A stretch of 64,000 bases of DNA from Clostridia bacterium (GTDB lineage Bacteria; Bacillota; Clostridia; Christensenellales; Aristaeellaceae): the NCBI GenBank assembly GCA_017429265.1, contig JAFRPG010000105.1, positions 1 through 64,000 on the forward strand, written 5' to 3'. Below are positions 53,419 to 63,625 of the stretch, one piece after another. The notes beneath the pieces were generated by a model. That model did no database searches. It saw only the letters and a list, made by a program, of their open reading frames with translations, and was not told the DNA's origin. The translations under genes were made by a program, and so were the position numbers. Within the stretch, counting starts at the first letter, position 1. Every line of letters begins with the position of its first letter.

Positions 53419-53876
53419 GATGGTTCTCCCTCTTCCTGTTCATTTTGGGGATGTGAAGCACACTGCCGGTCAGGATCGCGGATAAAGCCCTCTGACCATT
53501 CAGCCCGGCCGATCCACCGGCATGAGACCGCCCATTCGGACCGGACGTGTTCTTTCCTCATCTGCTCAAGCGCCGCATATGCCCGGGCTTCAGAGACAAA
53601 GCAGGGGCTTTCGATGATGTCGGTTTCATCAAAGTTTCCGTTTATATTCCAGCCGGCCGCCATGAAGACTTTGCCGTTCCCGGTTTCCGGCCCGCAGACT
53701 TCTGTCCCGTGAATCTCATATGTGCATGGATGGTCGCAAAACCCTTTCACGTGGGCCAGGTAAAAGCCGGCTGTCCTTTCCGCATCTTCCCGCGAAGGAA
53801 AGAGTCCGATATCGAAGCTTTCCCGATGTGATGCGGATGACAATTCCGTATCGATCATGATGAGACGGTACAGCAT
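53415..53876 (-). CDS. Conserved-looking protein of unknown function, 153 aa
   Basis: Cytoplasmic protein with no recognised domain. It contains 'FPSREDAERTAGFYLAHVKGFCDHPCTYEIHG', which reads like a small compact alpha/beta fold, and a Cys-rich middle (Cys47, 51, 62). ATG at 53876 with ACGAGGTGACC and promoter at 53904-53931. Its stop overlaps the TlpA-like gene start, so the two are translationally linked. Confidence 0.75.
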   Translation of the reverse strand: MLYRLIMIDTELSSASHRESFDIGLFPSREDAERTAGFYLAHVKGFCDHPCTYEIHGTEVCGPETGNGKVFMAAGWNINGNFDETDIIESPCFVSEARAYAALEQMRKEHVRSEWAVSCRWIGRAEWSEGFIRDPDRQCASHPQNEQEEGEPS

Positions 53877-53903
53877 TTTCGGTCACCTCGTGGCTTTTCC
53901 ACA

Positions 53904-53931
53904 AGTATAACAAAGAAGTACCGTATGTCAA
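53904..53931 (-). promoter_or_regulatory. Promoter of the unknown-tlpA-like pair
   Basis: Read leftward: TTGACA (53926-53931), 16 bp, TATACT (53904-53909). Confidence 0.75.
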
Positions 53932-54033
53932 TAACAACCGCCATACGATCTCGGGCGCTCGAAAGCGGAAAAGCCTGTACGCCGGCGGGGAGATTCCCTG
54001 GATCTTACGCTCATAGAGCTCTCCGGCAAAAAG

Positions 54034-54070
54034 AAACAACCCCGGCTTTTCATCAGAGTCAGGGTTGTTT
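54034..54070. terminator. Terminator in the 53.9-54.2 kb gap
   Basis: Stem AAACAACCC (54034-54042) / GGGTTGTTT (54062-54070). Leftward it continues TTTCTTTTTG, so it most likely ends the LRR gene stopping at 54177; rightward it also has a T-rich tail. The rest of this ~300-bp gap shows only short frames without ribosome sites. Confidence 0.7.
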
Positions 54071-54176
54071 GTTTGGTGGAGATGACCCGCTGGCTCCTGT
54101 ATGCCATGCAGTGCCACGTCCTATACGGAAGAGACGTCCTTGAATCCAGCCATATCCTGGTATGATTCGCAGGATA

Positions 54177-56267
54177 CTACTCCTCAATCACATGGTATCC
54201 GTTGTTTCTGGCCCACTGCACCCACTCGCTGCCCACGGGCACGATCAGCACCATGCCGGGTTCGAAGGCGTCAGGGGCGATAGTTGTGACACAGGCTGGA
54301 ATACGGACAGCGTCAACGTTCGGAAGTCCGGCAAAAGCCTCTGATTCGATATCAGTCACACCTTCGGGCAGGGTAAGAATCCGGTAGATGCATTTGAGCG
54401 AAGCCGAAGTGAAAGATTTGTTGTCGATTCCTATAGCTATCGACGCCCACTGGTCCGGGGTACCGATGTAGGTTACATGGCTCAGCGAATTACACCAAGA
54501 AAAGGCTCCTCTTCCAATCGTGGTGACTCCATTGTACAGCGTAATCTGTGAGAGGCTATCGCAGTCGCGAAACGCATTATCGCCCACGGAAACCACGCCT
54601 GCCGGAAGCATTATGCTTGTCAGAGAATAGCAGGAGCTGAACGCATTGTCGCCAATTGTGATAACCCTCTCAGGCAGTTTGATACCGGTCAGGCTGCCGC
54701 ATCCATCGAATACGCTTGTGCCAATGGCTGTGATATTGTCCGGAAGCGATATGTTTGTCAGATTACCGCAGTCACAGAAGGCATAGTCGGCGAGAGACGT
54801 CACACTGGGAGGAATGGTCAGGCTCTGTTTTCCTTCCGGGCAACGAATCAGGGCCGTCTTTGCCTTGTTGTACAGAACGCCGTCCACTGAAGCATAGTAT
54901 TGATTATCGGTATCTACATCGATATTCGTCATCTGATAACTATACCTGAATGCATCCGCACCGATACTGGTCACAGTGGCGGGGATCATGATACCGGACA
55001 GACCGTAGCATTCCGAGAAAGCGCGGTTTCCGATCGACGTGATGCCGTCATGAAGCACGACAGTTGTGAAATTCTCACAACCCAGGCACGCTCCGTTGGC
55101 GATTTCTGTCACAGTGGAGGGGATCGAGAGACTCTCCTTGCCGCTCGGACAGCAGATCAGAACGGATTTGTCCTTGTTGTACAGGACACCGTCTTCTTCT
55201 GAGAAATACGGATTGTTTTCATCTACTGCGATTCCCGTCAGGTTGCGCATTCCGGAAAACACGGCGTCACCGACGTTGGAGACGCTCGCAGGAAGGGATA
55301 TCTGTGTCACGTTTTCACAATAAGCGAAGATTTCGCCGCCGATGGTCGTGACGCCCTCAGGAATGATCACGTTTGTCAGATTGATGCAGCCACGGAACAC
55401 ATATTCGCCCATGCTTGTGACATTGATCGGCAGTGTCACCTCCGTCAAGCCATCGCAGCTTTCAAACGCTGAACTTCCGATGTAAGTCACACCGGAAGGT
55501 ATGATGATTTCCGTCAGATTTCGGCAGCCGGAAAATGTTCCGGGTTCAATGCGGATGATGCCCGCTGGAATCGTCAGAGAAGCAAGATTGCTGCAACTGC
55601 TGAAGGCGCATTCTCCGATGGATGTCACGCCGGCGGGGATATCAACACCGGTAAGGTTTGAACACAGCATACATGCATATGGACCGATGCTGGTCACGCT
55701 CGGCAGAATCTGAAGCCGGTTCTTCTTCTCAGGGCAACGGACCAGCGTGGTTCCGTCCTTACTGTACAGCACGCCGGCATCAGACATGAATGCAGGGTTA
55801 TTGCTCACTACATAGATACTTTCCATTCCGTTATTCAGGAATGCATTCTGAGAGATATTGGTTACTCCGGCGGGAATTGTGATCTGTTTTAGTTCACAAC
55901 AGTCCATGAAAGCGTAGTCGCCGATGCGGGTCAGACTGGCAGGCAAGTACACGCTGCTTACGTCAAAACCGCTGAACGCACAATCACCGATAGTCGTCAC
56001 ACCGTCTTCGATCACGACGGATCGCACCCGGTCATTCCATAAGCCATACTCAGAGGAAGAGTATCCGCCAACCCATGGCGCTTCAGCGTATTCGTAATCA
56101 TCCATCGCCCCTGATCCGCTGATCACCAGCATCCCGTCATCGCTCAGCGTCCAGGTCAGATTATCTCCGCAGGTTCCGCTGCTTGCCGCCATAGCTGCCC
56201 CACAGCAAAGCATGACCGTCAGCAAAACCATCAGTGCAATAATCAACCGCAAAGCAGAATTCTTCAT
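54177..56267 (-). CDS. Secreted LRR_5 (BspA-like) protein, 696 aa
   Basis: Signal peptide (MKNSALRLIIALMVLLTVMLCCGAAMAAS), an N-terminal 'SGTCGDNLTWTLSDDGMLVISGSG' module also found in the neighbouring 1962-aa protein, then about 20 LRR_5 units. Three units are replaced by a 'YSKDGTTLVRCPEKKNRLQI' type strand pair (near 165, 365 and 460), which recurs in BspA-like proteins. No anchor. Visibly more A/T-rich than genes before 51 kb. ATG at 56267 with GGGAGGATTGTC. Promoter at 56297-56325. Confidence 0.87.
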   Translation of the reverse strand: MKNSALRLIIALMVLLTVMLCCGAAMAASSGTCGDNLTWTLSDDGMLVISGSGAMDDYEYAEAPWVGGYSSSEYGLWNDRVRSVVIEDGVTTIGDCAFSGFDVSSVYLPASLTRIGDYAFMDCCELKQITIPAGVTNISQNAFLNNGMESIYVVSNNPAFMSDAGVLYSKDGTTLVRCPEKKNRLQILPSVTSIGPYACMLCSNLTGVDIPAGVTSIGECAFSSCSNLASLTIPAGIIRIEPGTFSGCRNLTEIIIPSGVTYIGSSAFESCDGLTEVTLPINVTSMGEYVFRGCINLTNVIIPEGVTTIGGEIFAYCENVTQISLPASVSNVGDAVFSGMRNLTGIAVDENNPYFSEEDGVLYNKDKSVLICCPSGKESLSIPSTVTEIANGACLGCENFTTVVLHDGITSIGNRAFSECYGLSGIMIPATVTSIGADAFRYSYQMTNIDVDTDNQYYASVDGVLYNKAKTALIRCPEGKQSLTIPPSVTSLADYAFCDCGNLTNISLPDNITAIGTSVFDGCGSLTGIKLPERVITIGDNAFSSCYSLTSIMLPAGVVSVGDNAFRDCDSLSQITLYNGVTTIGRGAFSWCNSLSHVTYIGTPDQWASIAIGIDNKSFTSASLKCIYRILTLPEGVTDIESEAFAGLPNVDAVRIPACVTTIAPDAFEPGMVLIVPVGSEWVQWARNNGYHVIEE

Positions 56268-56296
56268 ATGACAATCCTCCCAAGATCAGATAATTC

Positions 56297-56325
56297 ATTT
56301 TACTACAGTTTCATGCAGGACACAA
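56297..56325 (-). promoter_or_regulatory. Promoter of the 696-aa LRR gene
   Basis: Read leftward: TTGTGT (56320-56325), 17 bp, TAAAAT (56297-56302). Confidence 0.65.
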
Positions 56326-56421
56326 GCCTTTCTTTTGCCGCAAAATCTCCCCGAAATGTACTGTCCTCATCTGTCTCGCAGGCAGAAAACCACAAAGCAA
56401 CCGGATACCTTCAGCACAAGG

Positions 56422-56452
56422 AAAACCGCCATGCACGGTTTGCACATGGCGG
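56422..56452 (-). terminator. Terminator of the 1962-aa LRR gene
   Basis: Stem CCGCCATG (56426-56433) / CATGGCGG (56445-56452), leftward followed by TTTTCC. The arms resemble the terminator at 51410-51441. Confidence 0.75.
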
Positions 56453-56521
56453 CGTAGATGTCAGTCAACCCGTTTTTTCAGATTTCAGGCACGCTGAACG
56501 CGCAGTACCTTCCAGGTTCCA

Positions 56522-59500
56522 TCAATACAGACGGTCGATGATCACGTTCGGGCATCCGTCGAAGGCTCCCGCGTCGATCGTTGTCACGCTGGCCGGGATA
56601 TACACATAGACCAGCTTTGTGCAGCCGGCAAAGGCCTGGCTGCCGATGGCGGTGCAGCTGTCCGGAATGATGACCGCCTGGAAGGTAAGCCCGGTAAAGG
56701 CTTCCGCGTCGATGATCTGCAAGCCGGTGGGCAGATGCATCACGGAAAGCGTGCCAAGCGCCGGGATGATGCCGCCGTCCTTGCGCTGAGGCGTGAAGGC
56801 CTCGTTTTCAAAGGCATCGCTGACGTATTCGTAGGCACCAGGCTCGGTGTCGGTCGGAGACAGGACGGCGGCGCGGGTCACCCTGACCGTCTCGCTGTCG
56901 GTGTGGGCCGCGTCGCGGGTGCAGACGCGGGAAGCCGTGACCGCTGTGTTGTCTTCGGACCAGGTGTAGGTGACCTCATCGCTCCAGACATGGCCCAGAG
57001 CGGGGGTCTCAGCCTGCGTCAGGAAGATTGTGCCGCAGACCTCGCAGTGGATTCCGCTGCTCAGGCCGGTGTGCTCACAGGTGGCGGGAACGGCTTCGTC
57101 GATCACATACACGTGCGGGAGCTTCTCCAGGGTCTCCTGCGGGATCAGGATCTCGCCGCAGCGCTCACAGTGACTGCCTTCCGTCAGACCGACAGTCGTG
57201 CAGGTGGGCTCCACGGCTTCGTCGGTGATAAGGATATGGCCCAGGGCCTCCACAGTCTCCTGCGGGACCAGGATCTCACCGCAGCGCCCGCAGTGGCTGC
57301 CCTCGGTGAGACCATGTTCCGTGCAGGCAGGCTCGACCGCTTCGTCGGTGACGGGGATATGGCCCAGGGCGGGGATCTCCACCTGTGCCTGGAAAACCTC
57401 GCCGCAGACGGCGCAGTGCACGCCGCTGGTCAGGCCGGCCGCCGTGCAGGTCGCGGGTACCGGGTCATCCGCCACGTAGGTGTGGGCCACCTTCGGCAGG
57501 ACTTCCTGTGCCGCAAGGGTCTCGCCGCACCGCTCGCAGTGGCTGCCCTCGGTGAGACCGATGGAGGTACAGGTGGGCCCGATCGCCTCGTCGGTCACCG
57601 GAATATGACCCAGCGCTTCGATGTCGGCCAGGGTGACGGTCTGTGCGGTGAATGCCTCGTTGTCGAAGGCTGCGCCGGTGTAGGTGGTCTCGCCGGGAAC
57701 GGTGCAGGTGGGCTCCAGCGTGATCTCGGCTGTCGCGGTGACGGTCTCCGTCTCCGCGTGATCCGCATCATGTGCGCAGACCCGGACGGCGGTGACCTCC
57801 GTATGGTCCTCGTTCCAGGTGTACACGGGTTCGCCCCAGTCATGGCCCAGGGCGGGAATATCCGTCAGGGTCTTGCTCTGCACCTCGAATGCCGGGTTCA
57901 CGAAGGCCGCGCCGGTGTAGGTGGTCTCGCCCATCTCCTTGCAAGAAGGCTGCAGCGTCACAGCCGCGGTTGCGGGGACGGTTTCCGTCTCCACGTGATC
58001 TTCGTCGTTCGCGCAGACGCGGGTCGCGGTCACCTCGGTGTTCCCCCCGTTCCATGTATAGGTGACCTCACCCCAGGCGTGACCCAGTGCGGGGACGATC
58101 TCCTGCGGCACCAGCACCTCGCCGCAGACAGCGCAGTGGCTGCCCTCGGTCAGGCCGGTTTCCTCGCAGGTGGGAGCGACGGCCTCATCCGTCACGGGGA
58201 CATGCTCGTCGCATTCGTCCACCACAAGGATGGTCACCGAATCGGACTTCCCGCTGCCGCCGGCCGTGATGGTCACCTCACCGGGTGCCACAGCGCGTAC
58301 CAGGCCGGACTCGGGGGTCACGATGGCAATGCTCTCATCGCTGCTGGTGAAAGTCACCAAATGGTTTTCCAGCACGTCGCCCCGGGTGGGCGTGACGGCG
58401 GCAGTGAGCTGCATCTGACGGCCTACGATGATCCGGTCCTGCGGTGCTGTGAGTTCCACGGTCTTCACCGGGTAGCACAGGTGGATCACGGCGGTGCGCT
58501 TGATGCCTCGCTCACTGACGGCGGTGATGGTCACATCCCCCGGCTTGGCGGTGGTGACCAGGCCATCGCCGTTCACGGTGGCCAGGTTGGTGTCGGAACT
58601 CTCAAAGCGCAGGGTGACCTCCGCGTCGGAGGGCTCCGGCCAGGCAGTCAGCCGGCAGGTCTCCGTGCGGGCCAGGATCCAGGCTCCCTCGGGAGAGAGG
58701 TTGACTTCGCCATCGGCCCGGTTGACGGTGAGTGTGAGGGTGAAGTCCGTCGCGGCCCGGTAAACGGTAACGGTCACGCTGTCCGTGGCCTGGTCACAGG
58801 TGGCTGTGACGGTCGCGGAGCCGGGCTGCAATCCGGTGATCACCCCGTCCTCCACGGTCAGGACGGCGGGATCGCTGCTGGTCCAGGTGACGGTGGGATC
58901 GTCATAGGTGGGGAAAACGTTGTAAGTCAGGGATCGCACATCCCCAGCGGCCAGGCGGAAATCCTCCTCCAGGGTCAGCTCACGGGCGTCGGAGGGAGAG
59001 ATCTCGTCCAGGTAGACGATGGGCAGCATCTCCCCGTCGGCCCAATAGTCCGCATCGGAGAAGTTATAGCAGTAGATGGTAGGGTTGGAGTTGACAATGT
59101 TGGAGCCGAAAGTATGCACGGATTCGGGGATCACCATCTTGGTGAGGCTGTAGCAGTTATAGAAGGCCTGATCACCGATGCTGGCCACGCCCTCCGGGAT
59201 GGTCACGGCGGTGAGCCCGTGGCAGTACCGGAACGCCTGATTGCCGATACCAATCACGCTGCCCGGGATCGTGATGCTCGTCAAGCCGCCGCAACTGGAG
59301 AAAGCACCGTTGCCGATGCCGGTGACGCTGTCTGGGATCGTGATGCTCGTAAGCCTGCTGCAACCAGAGAAAGCCTGTTCGCCAATGCTGGTCACGCTGG
59401 ACGGGATCGTCATGCTCGTCAGGCTGCTGCAGTTACAGAAAGTATAGTCACCGATACCAGTCACGCCGTCCGGAATCGTGATACTCGTCAGGCTGCTGCA

Positions 59501-62410
59501 GCCAGTGAAAGCCCATTCGCCAATGCTGGTCACGCTGTCCGGGATCGTCACGCTCGTCAGGCTGCTGCAGACATAGAAAGCAGCATAACCAATGCTGGTG
59601 ACGCTGTCCGGGATCGTAATGCTCGTCAGACCGCTGCAGCCATAGAAAGCCCCCTCGCCAATGCTGGTGACGCTGTCCGGGATCGTGATGCTCGTCAGCC
59701 TGCTGCAACCAGTGAAAGCCTGTTCGCCAATGCTGGTCACGCTGGACGGGATCGTGATGCTCGTCAGGCTGCTGCAGTCCCTGAAAGCATAGTCGCCAAT
59801 ACTGGTCACACTGTCCGGGATTGTGATGCTCGTCAAGCCGCTGCAGCCATTGAAAACATAGTTGCCAATGCCGGTCACGCCCTGCGGGATTTCAAAAGTC
59901 TCGACATCGCGATCCACATACGCAAGTTCCAACCCCACAACCTCTTTGTTTTCATAGAGGTAACGCAAGTTGTAGTTTGTGTCAGGTACACGGAATGAAT
60001 CACCATGCTCGCTCCGATAGTAAGCGGCAGCACTCTCCATATTGCAGAGGACTGTGCCCGAATAACCGATAAAGGCGTAATTCCCATTGCTGCCAAAGGT
60101 CACCACGCTGTCCGGAATCGTGATGCTCGTCAGGCTGCTGCAGTTATAGAAAGCAGAGTAGCCAATATCGGTCACGCTCTCAGGGATCGTGATGCTCGTC
60201 AGGCTGCTGCACAAGAAGAAAGCATAGTTGCCAATGCCGGTTACGCTGTTCGGGATCGTAATGCTCGTCAGGCTGCTGCAGTCAGAGAAAGCATATTCGC
60301 CAATGCCGGTCACGCCCTGTGGGATTTCAAAAGACTCGACATCGCGATCCACATACGCAAGTTCCAGCCCCACAACCTCTTTGTTTTCATAGAGGTAACG
60401 CAAATCATAGTTCGTGTCTGGTACACGGAATGAATCACCATGCTCGCTCCGATAGTAAGCGGCAGCGCTCTCCATATTGCAGAGGACTGTGCCCGAATAA
60501 CCGCTAAAGGCGTAATTCCCATTGCTGCCAAAGGTCACCACGCTGTCCGGGATCGTGACGCTTGCCAGACTGTTGCAGTTTGAGAAAACAGAGTAGCCAA
60601 TATCGGTCACGCTCTCAGGGATCGTGATGCTCGTCAGGCTGCTGCAATCGTAGAAAGCACCGTTGCCAATGCCGGTCACGCTGTTCGGGATCGTGATGTT
60701 CGTCAGGCTGCTGCAATTTCTGAAAGCATAGTTGCCGATATCGGTCACGCTGTTCGGGATCGTGATGCTCGTCAGGCTCCTGCAGTCAGAGAAAGCATAT
60801 TCGCCAATACCGGTCACGCTGTCCGGGATCGTGACGCTCGTCAGGCTGCTGCAGCCATAGAAAGCAGTGTTGCCAATGGCGGTCACACCCAATGGGAGCT
60901 CAACAGTCTCGGCATCGCGATCCACATACACAAGTTCCAGACCCACCACCTCATCGTTTTCATAGAGGTAGCGCAATTCATAATTTGTGTCAGGCACGCG
61001 GAAAGGATCTCCGTGCTCGCTCCGATAGTAAGCGGCAGCGCTCTCCAAATTGCAGAGAACTGCGCCTGAATAATTGCTGAAGGTGTAATTGCCATCGCTG
61101 CCAAAGGTCACCACACTGTCCGGGATCGTGATGCTTGCCAGACTGCTGCAGCCAGCGAAAGCATAGTAGCCAATGCTGGTCACGCTGTCCGGGATCGTGA
61201 TGTTCGTCAGATTGTTGCAGTAAGAGAAAGCATCATAGCCAATACTGGTCACACCCTGAGGAATTGTGATACTTGTCAGGCTGCTGCAGCCGGAGAAAGC
61301 TACATTCCCAATTCTGATCACGCTGTTTGGAATTGTGATGCTTGTCAGGTTTCGACAGTCCTCGAAAAGAGAATCACTGATAACGGTCACACCCTCAGGA
61401 ATCGTGACACTGATCAGGCTGTCGCAGCATTGAAAAGCCATTTCACCGATGCTGATCACGCCCGCCGGAATCGTAACGCTTGTAAGACTGTCACAATTGG
61501 AGAACGCATAGTATTTTATGCTGGTCACACCCTCAGGGACCGCTACGGTCTCAGCATCGGGATCCGCACGCACGAATTCCAATCCCGTCTCCTCATTGTT
61601 TTCATAGAGGTAACGCAATTCATAGTTCGTGTCAGGCACGCGGAAAGAATCTCCGTGCTCGCCCCGGTGATGAGCGGCGGCGCTCTCCTGGCTGCAGAAA
61701 ACAGTGCCTGAATAACCGTCAAAGGCGTAATTGCCATTGCTGTCAAAGGTCACCACGCTGTCCGGGATCGTGATACTTGCCAGACTGCTGCAGCCATTGA
61801 AGACACCGTAACCAAGGTCAGTCACGCTATCAGGGATCGTAATGCTCGTCAGGCCGCTGCAGCCAGAGAAAGCAGAATCGCTAATGGCGGTCACGCCGTC
61901 CGGGATCGTGACGCTTGTCAGGCTGCTGCACCCAGAGAAAGCGGAATCGCCAATGCCGGTCACGCTGTCCGGGATCGTGACGCTCGTCAGGCTGCTGCAA
62001 TCAGTGAAAGCATAGTCGCCAATGCTCGTCACACTCATGGGGATCGTGATGCTCGTCAGGCCGCTGCAGCTATTGAAAGCCTCTCTCCCGATTTCGGTCA
62101 CGCTCTCGGGAATCGTGATGCTCGTCAGATTGCCGCAGCCAAAGAACGCACAATCACCGATCCCGGTGATCCCGTCCCCGATCACAATGGCGGTCGCGGA
62201 ATTGCCCCACGGTACAGAATACCATTCATTGTCCCACGTATTGCCGTCTATCGCACCCTGCCCGCTGATGGTCACGGTGCCGTCATCATCCAGCGTCCAC
62301 GTAAACGTGCCGTCTGTGCCGCTGGATTCCGCTGTCGCCGCCGCGCAGCATAACACCATCGTCATCAAAACCGCCAGCCGGATCATCCACCGGAAAGCCG
62401 AATTCTTCAT
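56522..62410 (-). CDS. Giant secreted LRR_5 protein with Ig-like and CxxCG modules, 1962 aa
   Basis: The ATG at 62410 (GAGGAGG ahead) starts a signal peptide ([29 protein letters not shown]). Next come LRR_5 arrays split by four copies of a ~70-residue module ('[20 protein letters not shown]', about residues 221-289, 435-509, 626-700, 771-845). From about 1130 three bacterial Ig-like (Big_2-type) domains follow, then six ~41-residue modules '[15 protein letters not shown]...ALGH' and three ~78-residue 'YTWN...V..TRVC' modules, and two closing LRR units. No anchor motif. Proteins of this layout are surface adhesins or mucin binders in gut Clostridia; binding target unknown. The upstream 18-bp palindrome suggests repression. 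Confidence 0.9.
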   Translation of the reverse strand: MKNSAFRWMIRLAVLMTMVLCCAAATAESSGTDGTFTWTLDDDGTVTISGQGAIDGNTWDNEWYSVPWGNSATAIVIGDGITGIGDCAFFGCGNLTSITIPESVTEIGREAFNSCSGLTSITIPMSVTSIGDYAFTDCSSLTSVTIPDSVTGIGDSAFSGCSSLTSVTIPDGVTAISDSAFSGCSGLTSITIPDSVTDLGYGVFNGCSSLASITIPDSVVTFDSNGNYAFDGYSGTVFCSQESAAAHHRGEHGDSFRVPDTNYELRYLYENNEETGLEFVRADPDAETVAVPEGVTSIKYYAFSNCDSLTSVTIPAGVISIGEMAFQCCDSLISVTIPEGVTVISDSLFEDCRNLTSITIPNSVIRIGNVAFSGCSSLTSITIPQGVTSIGYDAFSYCNNLTNITIPDSVTSIGYYAFAGCSSLASITIPDSVVTFGSDGNYTFSNYSGAVLCNLESAAAYYRSEHGDPFRVPDTNYELRYLYENDEVVGLELVYVDRDAETVELPLGVTAIGNTAFYGCSSLTSVTIPDSVTGIGEYAFSDCRSLTSITIPNSVTDIGNYAFRNCSSLTNITIPNSVTGIGNGAFYDCSSLTSITIPESVTDIGYSVFSNCNSLASVTIPDSVVTFGSNGNYAFSGYSGTVLCNMESAAAYYRSEHGDSFRVPDTNYDLRYLYENKEVVGLELAYVDRDVESFEIPQGVTGIGEYAFSDCSSLTSITIPNSVTGIGNYAFFLCSSLTSITIPESVTDIGYSAFYNCSSLTSITIPDSVVTFGSNGNYAFIGYSGTVLCNMESAAAYYRSEHGDSFRVPDTNYNLRYLYENKEVVGLELAYVDRDVETFEIPQGVTGIGNYVFNGCSGLTSITIPDSVTSIGDYAFRDCSSLTSITIPSSVTSIGEQAFTGCSRLTSITIPDSVTSIGEGAFYGCSGLTSITIPDSVTSIGYAAFYVCSSLTSVTIPDSVTSIGEWAFTGCSSLTSITIPDGVTGIGDYTFCNCSSLTSMTIPSSVTSIGEQAFSGCSRLTSITIPDSVTGIGNGAFSSCGGLTSITIPGSVIGIGNQAFRYCHGLTAVTIPEGVASIGDQAFYNCYSLTKMVIPESVHTFGSNIVNSNPTIYCYNFSDADYWADGEMLPIVYLDEISPSDARELTLEEDFRLAAGDVRSLTYNVFPTYDDPTVTWTSSDPAVLTVEDGVITGLQPGSATVTATCDQATDSVTVTVYRAATDFTLTLTVNRADGEVNLSPEGAWILARTETCRLTAWPEPSDAEVTLRFESSDTNLATVNGDGLVTTAKPGDVTITAVSERGIKRTAVIHLCYPVKTVELTAPQDRIIVGRQMQLTAAVTPTRGDVLENHLVTFTSSDESIAIVTPESGLVRAVAPGEVTITAGGSGKSDSVTILVVDECDEHVPVTDEAVAPTCEETGLTEGSHCAVCGEVLVPQEIVPALGHAWGEVTYTWNGGNTEVTATRVCANDEDHVETETVPATAAVTLQPSCKEMGETTYTGAAFVNPAFEVQSKTLTDIPALGHDWGEPVYTWNEDHTEVTAVRVCAHDADHAETETVTATAEITLEPTCTVPGETTYTGAAFDNEAFTAQTVTLADIEALGHIPVTDEAIGPTCTSIGLTEGSHCERCGETLAAQEVLPKVAHTYVADDPVPATCTAAGLTSGVHCAVCGEVFQAQVEIPALGHIPVTDEAVEPACTEHGLTEGSHCGRCGEILVPQETVEALGHILITDEAVEPTCTTVGLTEGSHCERCGEILIPQETLEKLPHVYVIDEAVPATCEHTGLSSGIHCEVCGTIFLTQAETPALGHVWSDEVTYTWSEDNTAVTASRVCTRDAAHTDSETVRVTRAAVLSPTDTEPGAYEYVSDAFENEAFTPQRKDGGIIPALGTLSVMHLPTGLQIIDAEAFTGLTFQAVIIPDSCTAIGSQAFAGCTKLVYVYIPASVTTIDAGAFDGCPNVIIDRLY
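59875..61750 (-). repeat. Four-fold segmental repeat inside the giant LRR gene
   Basis: The ~220-bp module recurs at about 59875-60096, 60310-60531, 60883-61104 and 61543-61746. The first two copies (435 bp apart) differ at only about a dozen positions by eye, the others more, which points to recent unit duplication. Between them run 69-bp LRR units, also near-identical at 59448-59830. Confidence 0.85.
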
Positions 62411-62434
62411 ACAGCAAAACCTCCTCGGGATAAG

Positions 62435-62471
62435 GTAGTACAATTGTACTACATTTGCGTCAGAGAGGCAA
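62435..62471 (-). promoter_or_regulatory. Promoter of the giant LRR gene with an 18-bp palindromic operator
   Basis: Read leftward: TTGCCT (62466-62471), 17 bp, TACAAT (62443-62448). The perfect palindrome GTAGTACAATTGTACTAC (62435-62452) sits on the -10, a position suited to repression. Confidence 0.65.
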
Positions 62472-62519
62472 CCCCGACTTTTGCTGTCAAATCTTCCCGA
62501 AACGGCATATCCACGGTCT

Positions 62520-62744
62520 TTATTCTTTCCGGTATTCCAGCAGATCCCCCGGCTGGCAGTCCAGGGCCTCACACAGCGCCGCCAGGGTGCCGATGCGGAT
62601 GGCTTTGGCCTTGCCCGTCTTCAGGATGGACATGTTGGCCAGGGTGATGCCCACCCGCTGGGAGAGCTCGGTCAGGCTCATTTTGCGCTTCGCCAGCATG
62701 ACGTCGATGTTGAAGATGATCTCGCCCTTTTCTTCTCTTTCCAT
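62520..62744 (-). CDS. Cro/CI-type HTH regulator (YozG-like), 74 aa
   Basis: Compact DNA-binding protein: '[61 protein letters not shown]' is an entire single HTH_3 domain. Such 70-aa regulators commonly sit next to DUF2975 membrane proteins, as here. ATG at 62744, GGGGTGAG site, 12 bp after the DUF2975 stop. It lies directly ahead of the giant LRR gene and is a candidate for the palindrome at 62435. Confidence 0.9.
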   Translation of the reverse strand: MEREEKGEIIFNIDVMLAKRKMSLTELSQRVGITLANMSILKTGKAKAIRIGTLAALCEALDCQPGDLLEYRKE

Positions 62745-62756
62745 ACGCTCACCCCG

Positions 62757-63236
62757 TCAGATGGTCAGGTCGCTCTGCTCCTGCAGGTCCGCCGCCTTGT
62801 ACACCAGGTGGGACAGGCACACCGCCGCCACCGTCACGGCGACCCCGGCAAAGCAGATCAGCAGGGAGGCCAGAAGGATCCCCGGATGGTTCATGCTCAG
62901 GAAAAACAGGACGACGTTCCCCAGGAAGAAGAAGGCCGTATCCCCGGTGGCCAGCCACGCAATGCGCTGCAGCAGACGGGCATTTGCCTCCGAGAAGGAG
63001 CGGTCCCTGCCGATATTCACCGCGATCTTCCAGCCCATGACCAGTGCGGCGAAACACGGAACAGCCGTGCACCAGAGGAAGATCATCCACGGCCAGTGCC
63101 ATCCCGCAAACTCCGGATAGCTCTCGTGCAGCGATTCCCCAATGTCGGGGAGAATGGCGAAGTAAACGACAAGCCCGCAGAGACCGATACCGATGATGAT
63201 CCCCTTGAGCCACGCGGCCAGTTTCTTCTGATTCAT
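62757..63236 (-). CDS. DUF2975 membrane protein, 159 aa
   Basis: Four hydrophobic helices at about 9-30, 47-70, 92-115 and 120-145; 'DRSFSEANARLLQRIAWLA' between helices 2 and 3 is a DUF2975 hallmark. Function unknown; family members pair with a small HTH protein and are often stress or envelope linked. The ATG at 63236 follows AAAGGAGG; earlier in-frame starts fall in the promoter. Perfect promoter at 63262-63290. Confidence 0.9.
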   Translation of the reverse strand: MNQKKLAAWLKGIIIGIGLCGLVVYFAILPDIGESLHESYPEFAGWHWPWMIFLWCTAVPCFAALVMGWKIAVNIGRDRSFSEANARLLQRIAWLATGDTAFFFLGNVVLFFLSMNHPGILLASLLICFAGVAVTVAAVCLSHLVYKAADLQEQSDLTI

Positions 63237-63261
63237 TGCAAAGACCTCCTTTACGGAGGGG

Positions 63262-63290
63262 ATTATATCACCGATATGCATGAATGTCAA
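63262..63290 (-). promoter_or_regulatory. Promoter of DUF2975-HTH
   Basis: Read leftward: TTGACA (63285-63290), 17 bp, TATAAT (63262-63267), full consensus. Confidence 0.9.
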
Positions 63291-63442
63291 TTATATTTAA
63301 TTGTTTTGCGATAATTGAATATCGTAAAAGAAGCAACACCATCACAGCCGATTCTTAAAACGATTGCGCGTATAACAGATGTCGGCGCCTGTCCGGGCGC
63401 CGAAAAACAGAACAATGCGCAAAGCGCAGGAGGATGATTATC

Positions 63443-63607
63443 ATGAATAAGAACGATAGAGCGGAACTGAGCCCGGAAGAAACGGAGGCAGCGAATGGCG
63501 GCGGTTTCCGGGATGATGCCTGGGAGTTCAGCAAGTGCTTTATGGAAGAAAACCGAAAACGTCGTCATCAGGCTGAAGAACTGGGGCTGATCCGACCGGA
63601 CGAGTGA
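63443..63607 (+). CDS. 54-aa peptide with a double-glycine-type leader
   Basis: ATG at 63443 follows GCAGGAGGATGATTATC. The N-terminus MNKNDRAELSPEETEAANGG fits the double-glycine leader pattern (Leu-12, Ser-11, Glu-8, Gly-2, Gly-1), leaving a 34-residue core starting with Gly-Phe and containing one Cys and many charged residues. This resembles precursors of bacteriocins or signalling peptides, but no peptidase-transporter or modifying enzyme is in the window and the highly charged core is unusual. The leader upstream contains a 7-bp G/C hairpin (63383-63402). Alternatively it is just a small cytoplasmic protein. Confidence 0.65.
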   Translation: MNKNDRAELSPEETEAANGGGFRDDAWEFSKCFMEENRKRRHQAEELGLIRPDE

Positions 63608-63625
63608 GGCTCGAAGACCTGTGCT

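Noticed and set aside
53925-54143. Possible 72-aa rightward gene in the 53.9-54.2 kb gap
   Set aside because: No ribosome site, runs through a terminator, and composition is arbitrary.
56735-59998. About 1087-codon rightward frame opposite the giant LRR gene
   Set aside because: Period and composition follow the LRR and CxxCG repeats in antisense; no ribosome site.
59448-62100. Regular direct repeats that could suggest a CRISPR array
   Set aside because: The period is 69 bp in frame with LRR_5 units and the 'spacers' are also repeated; no cas genes.
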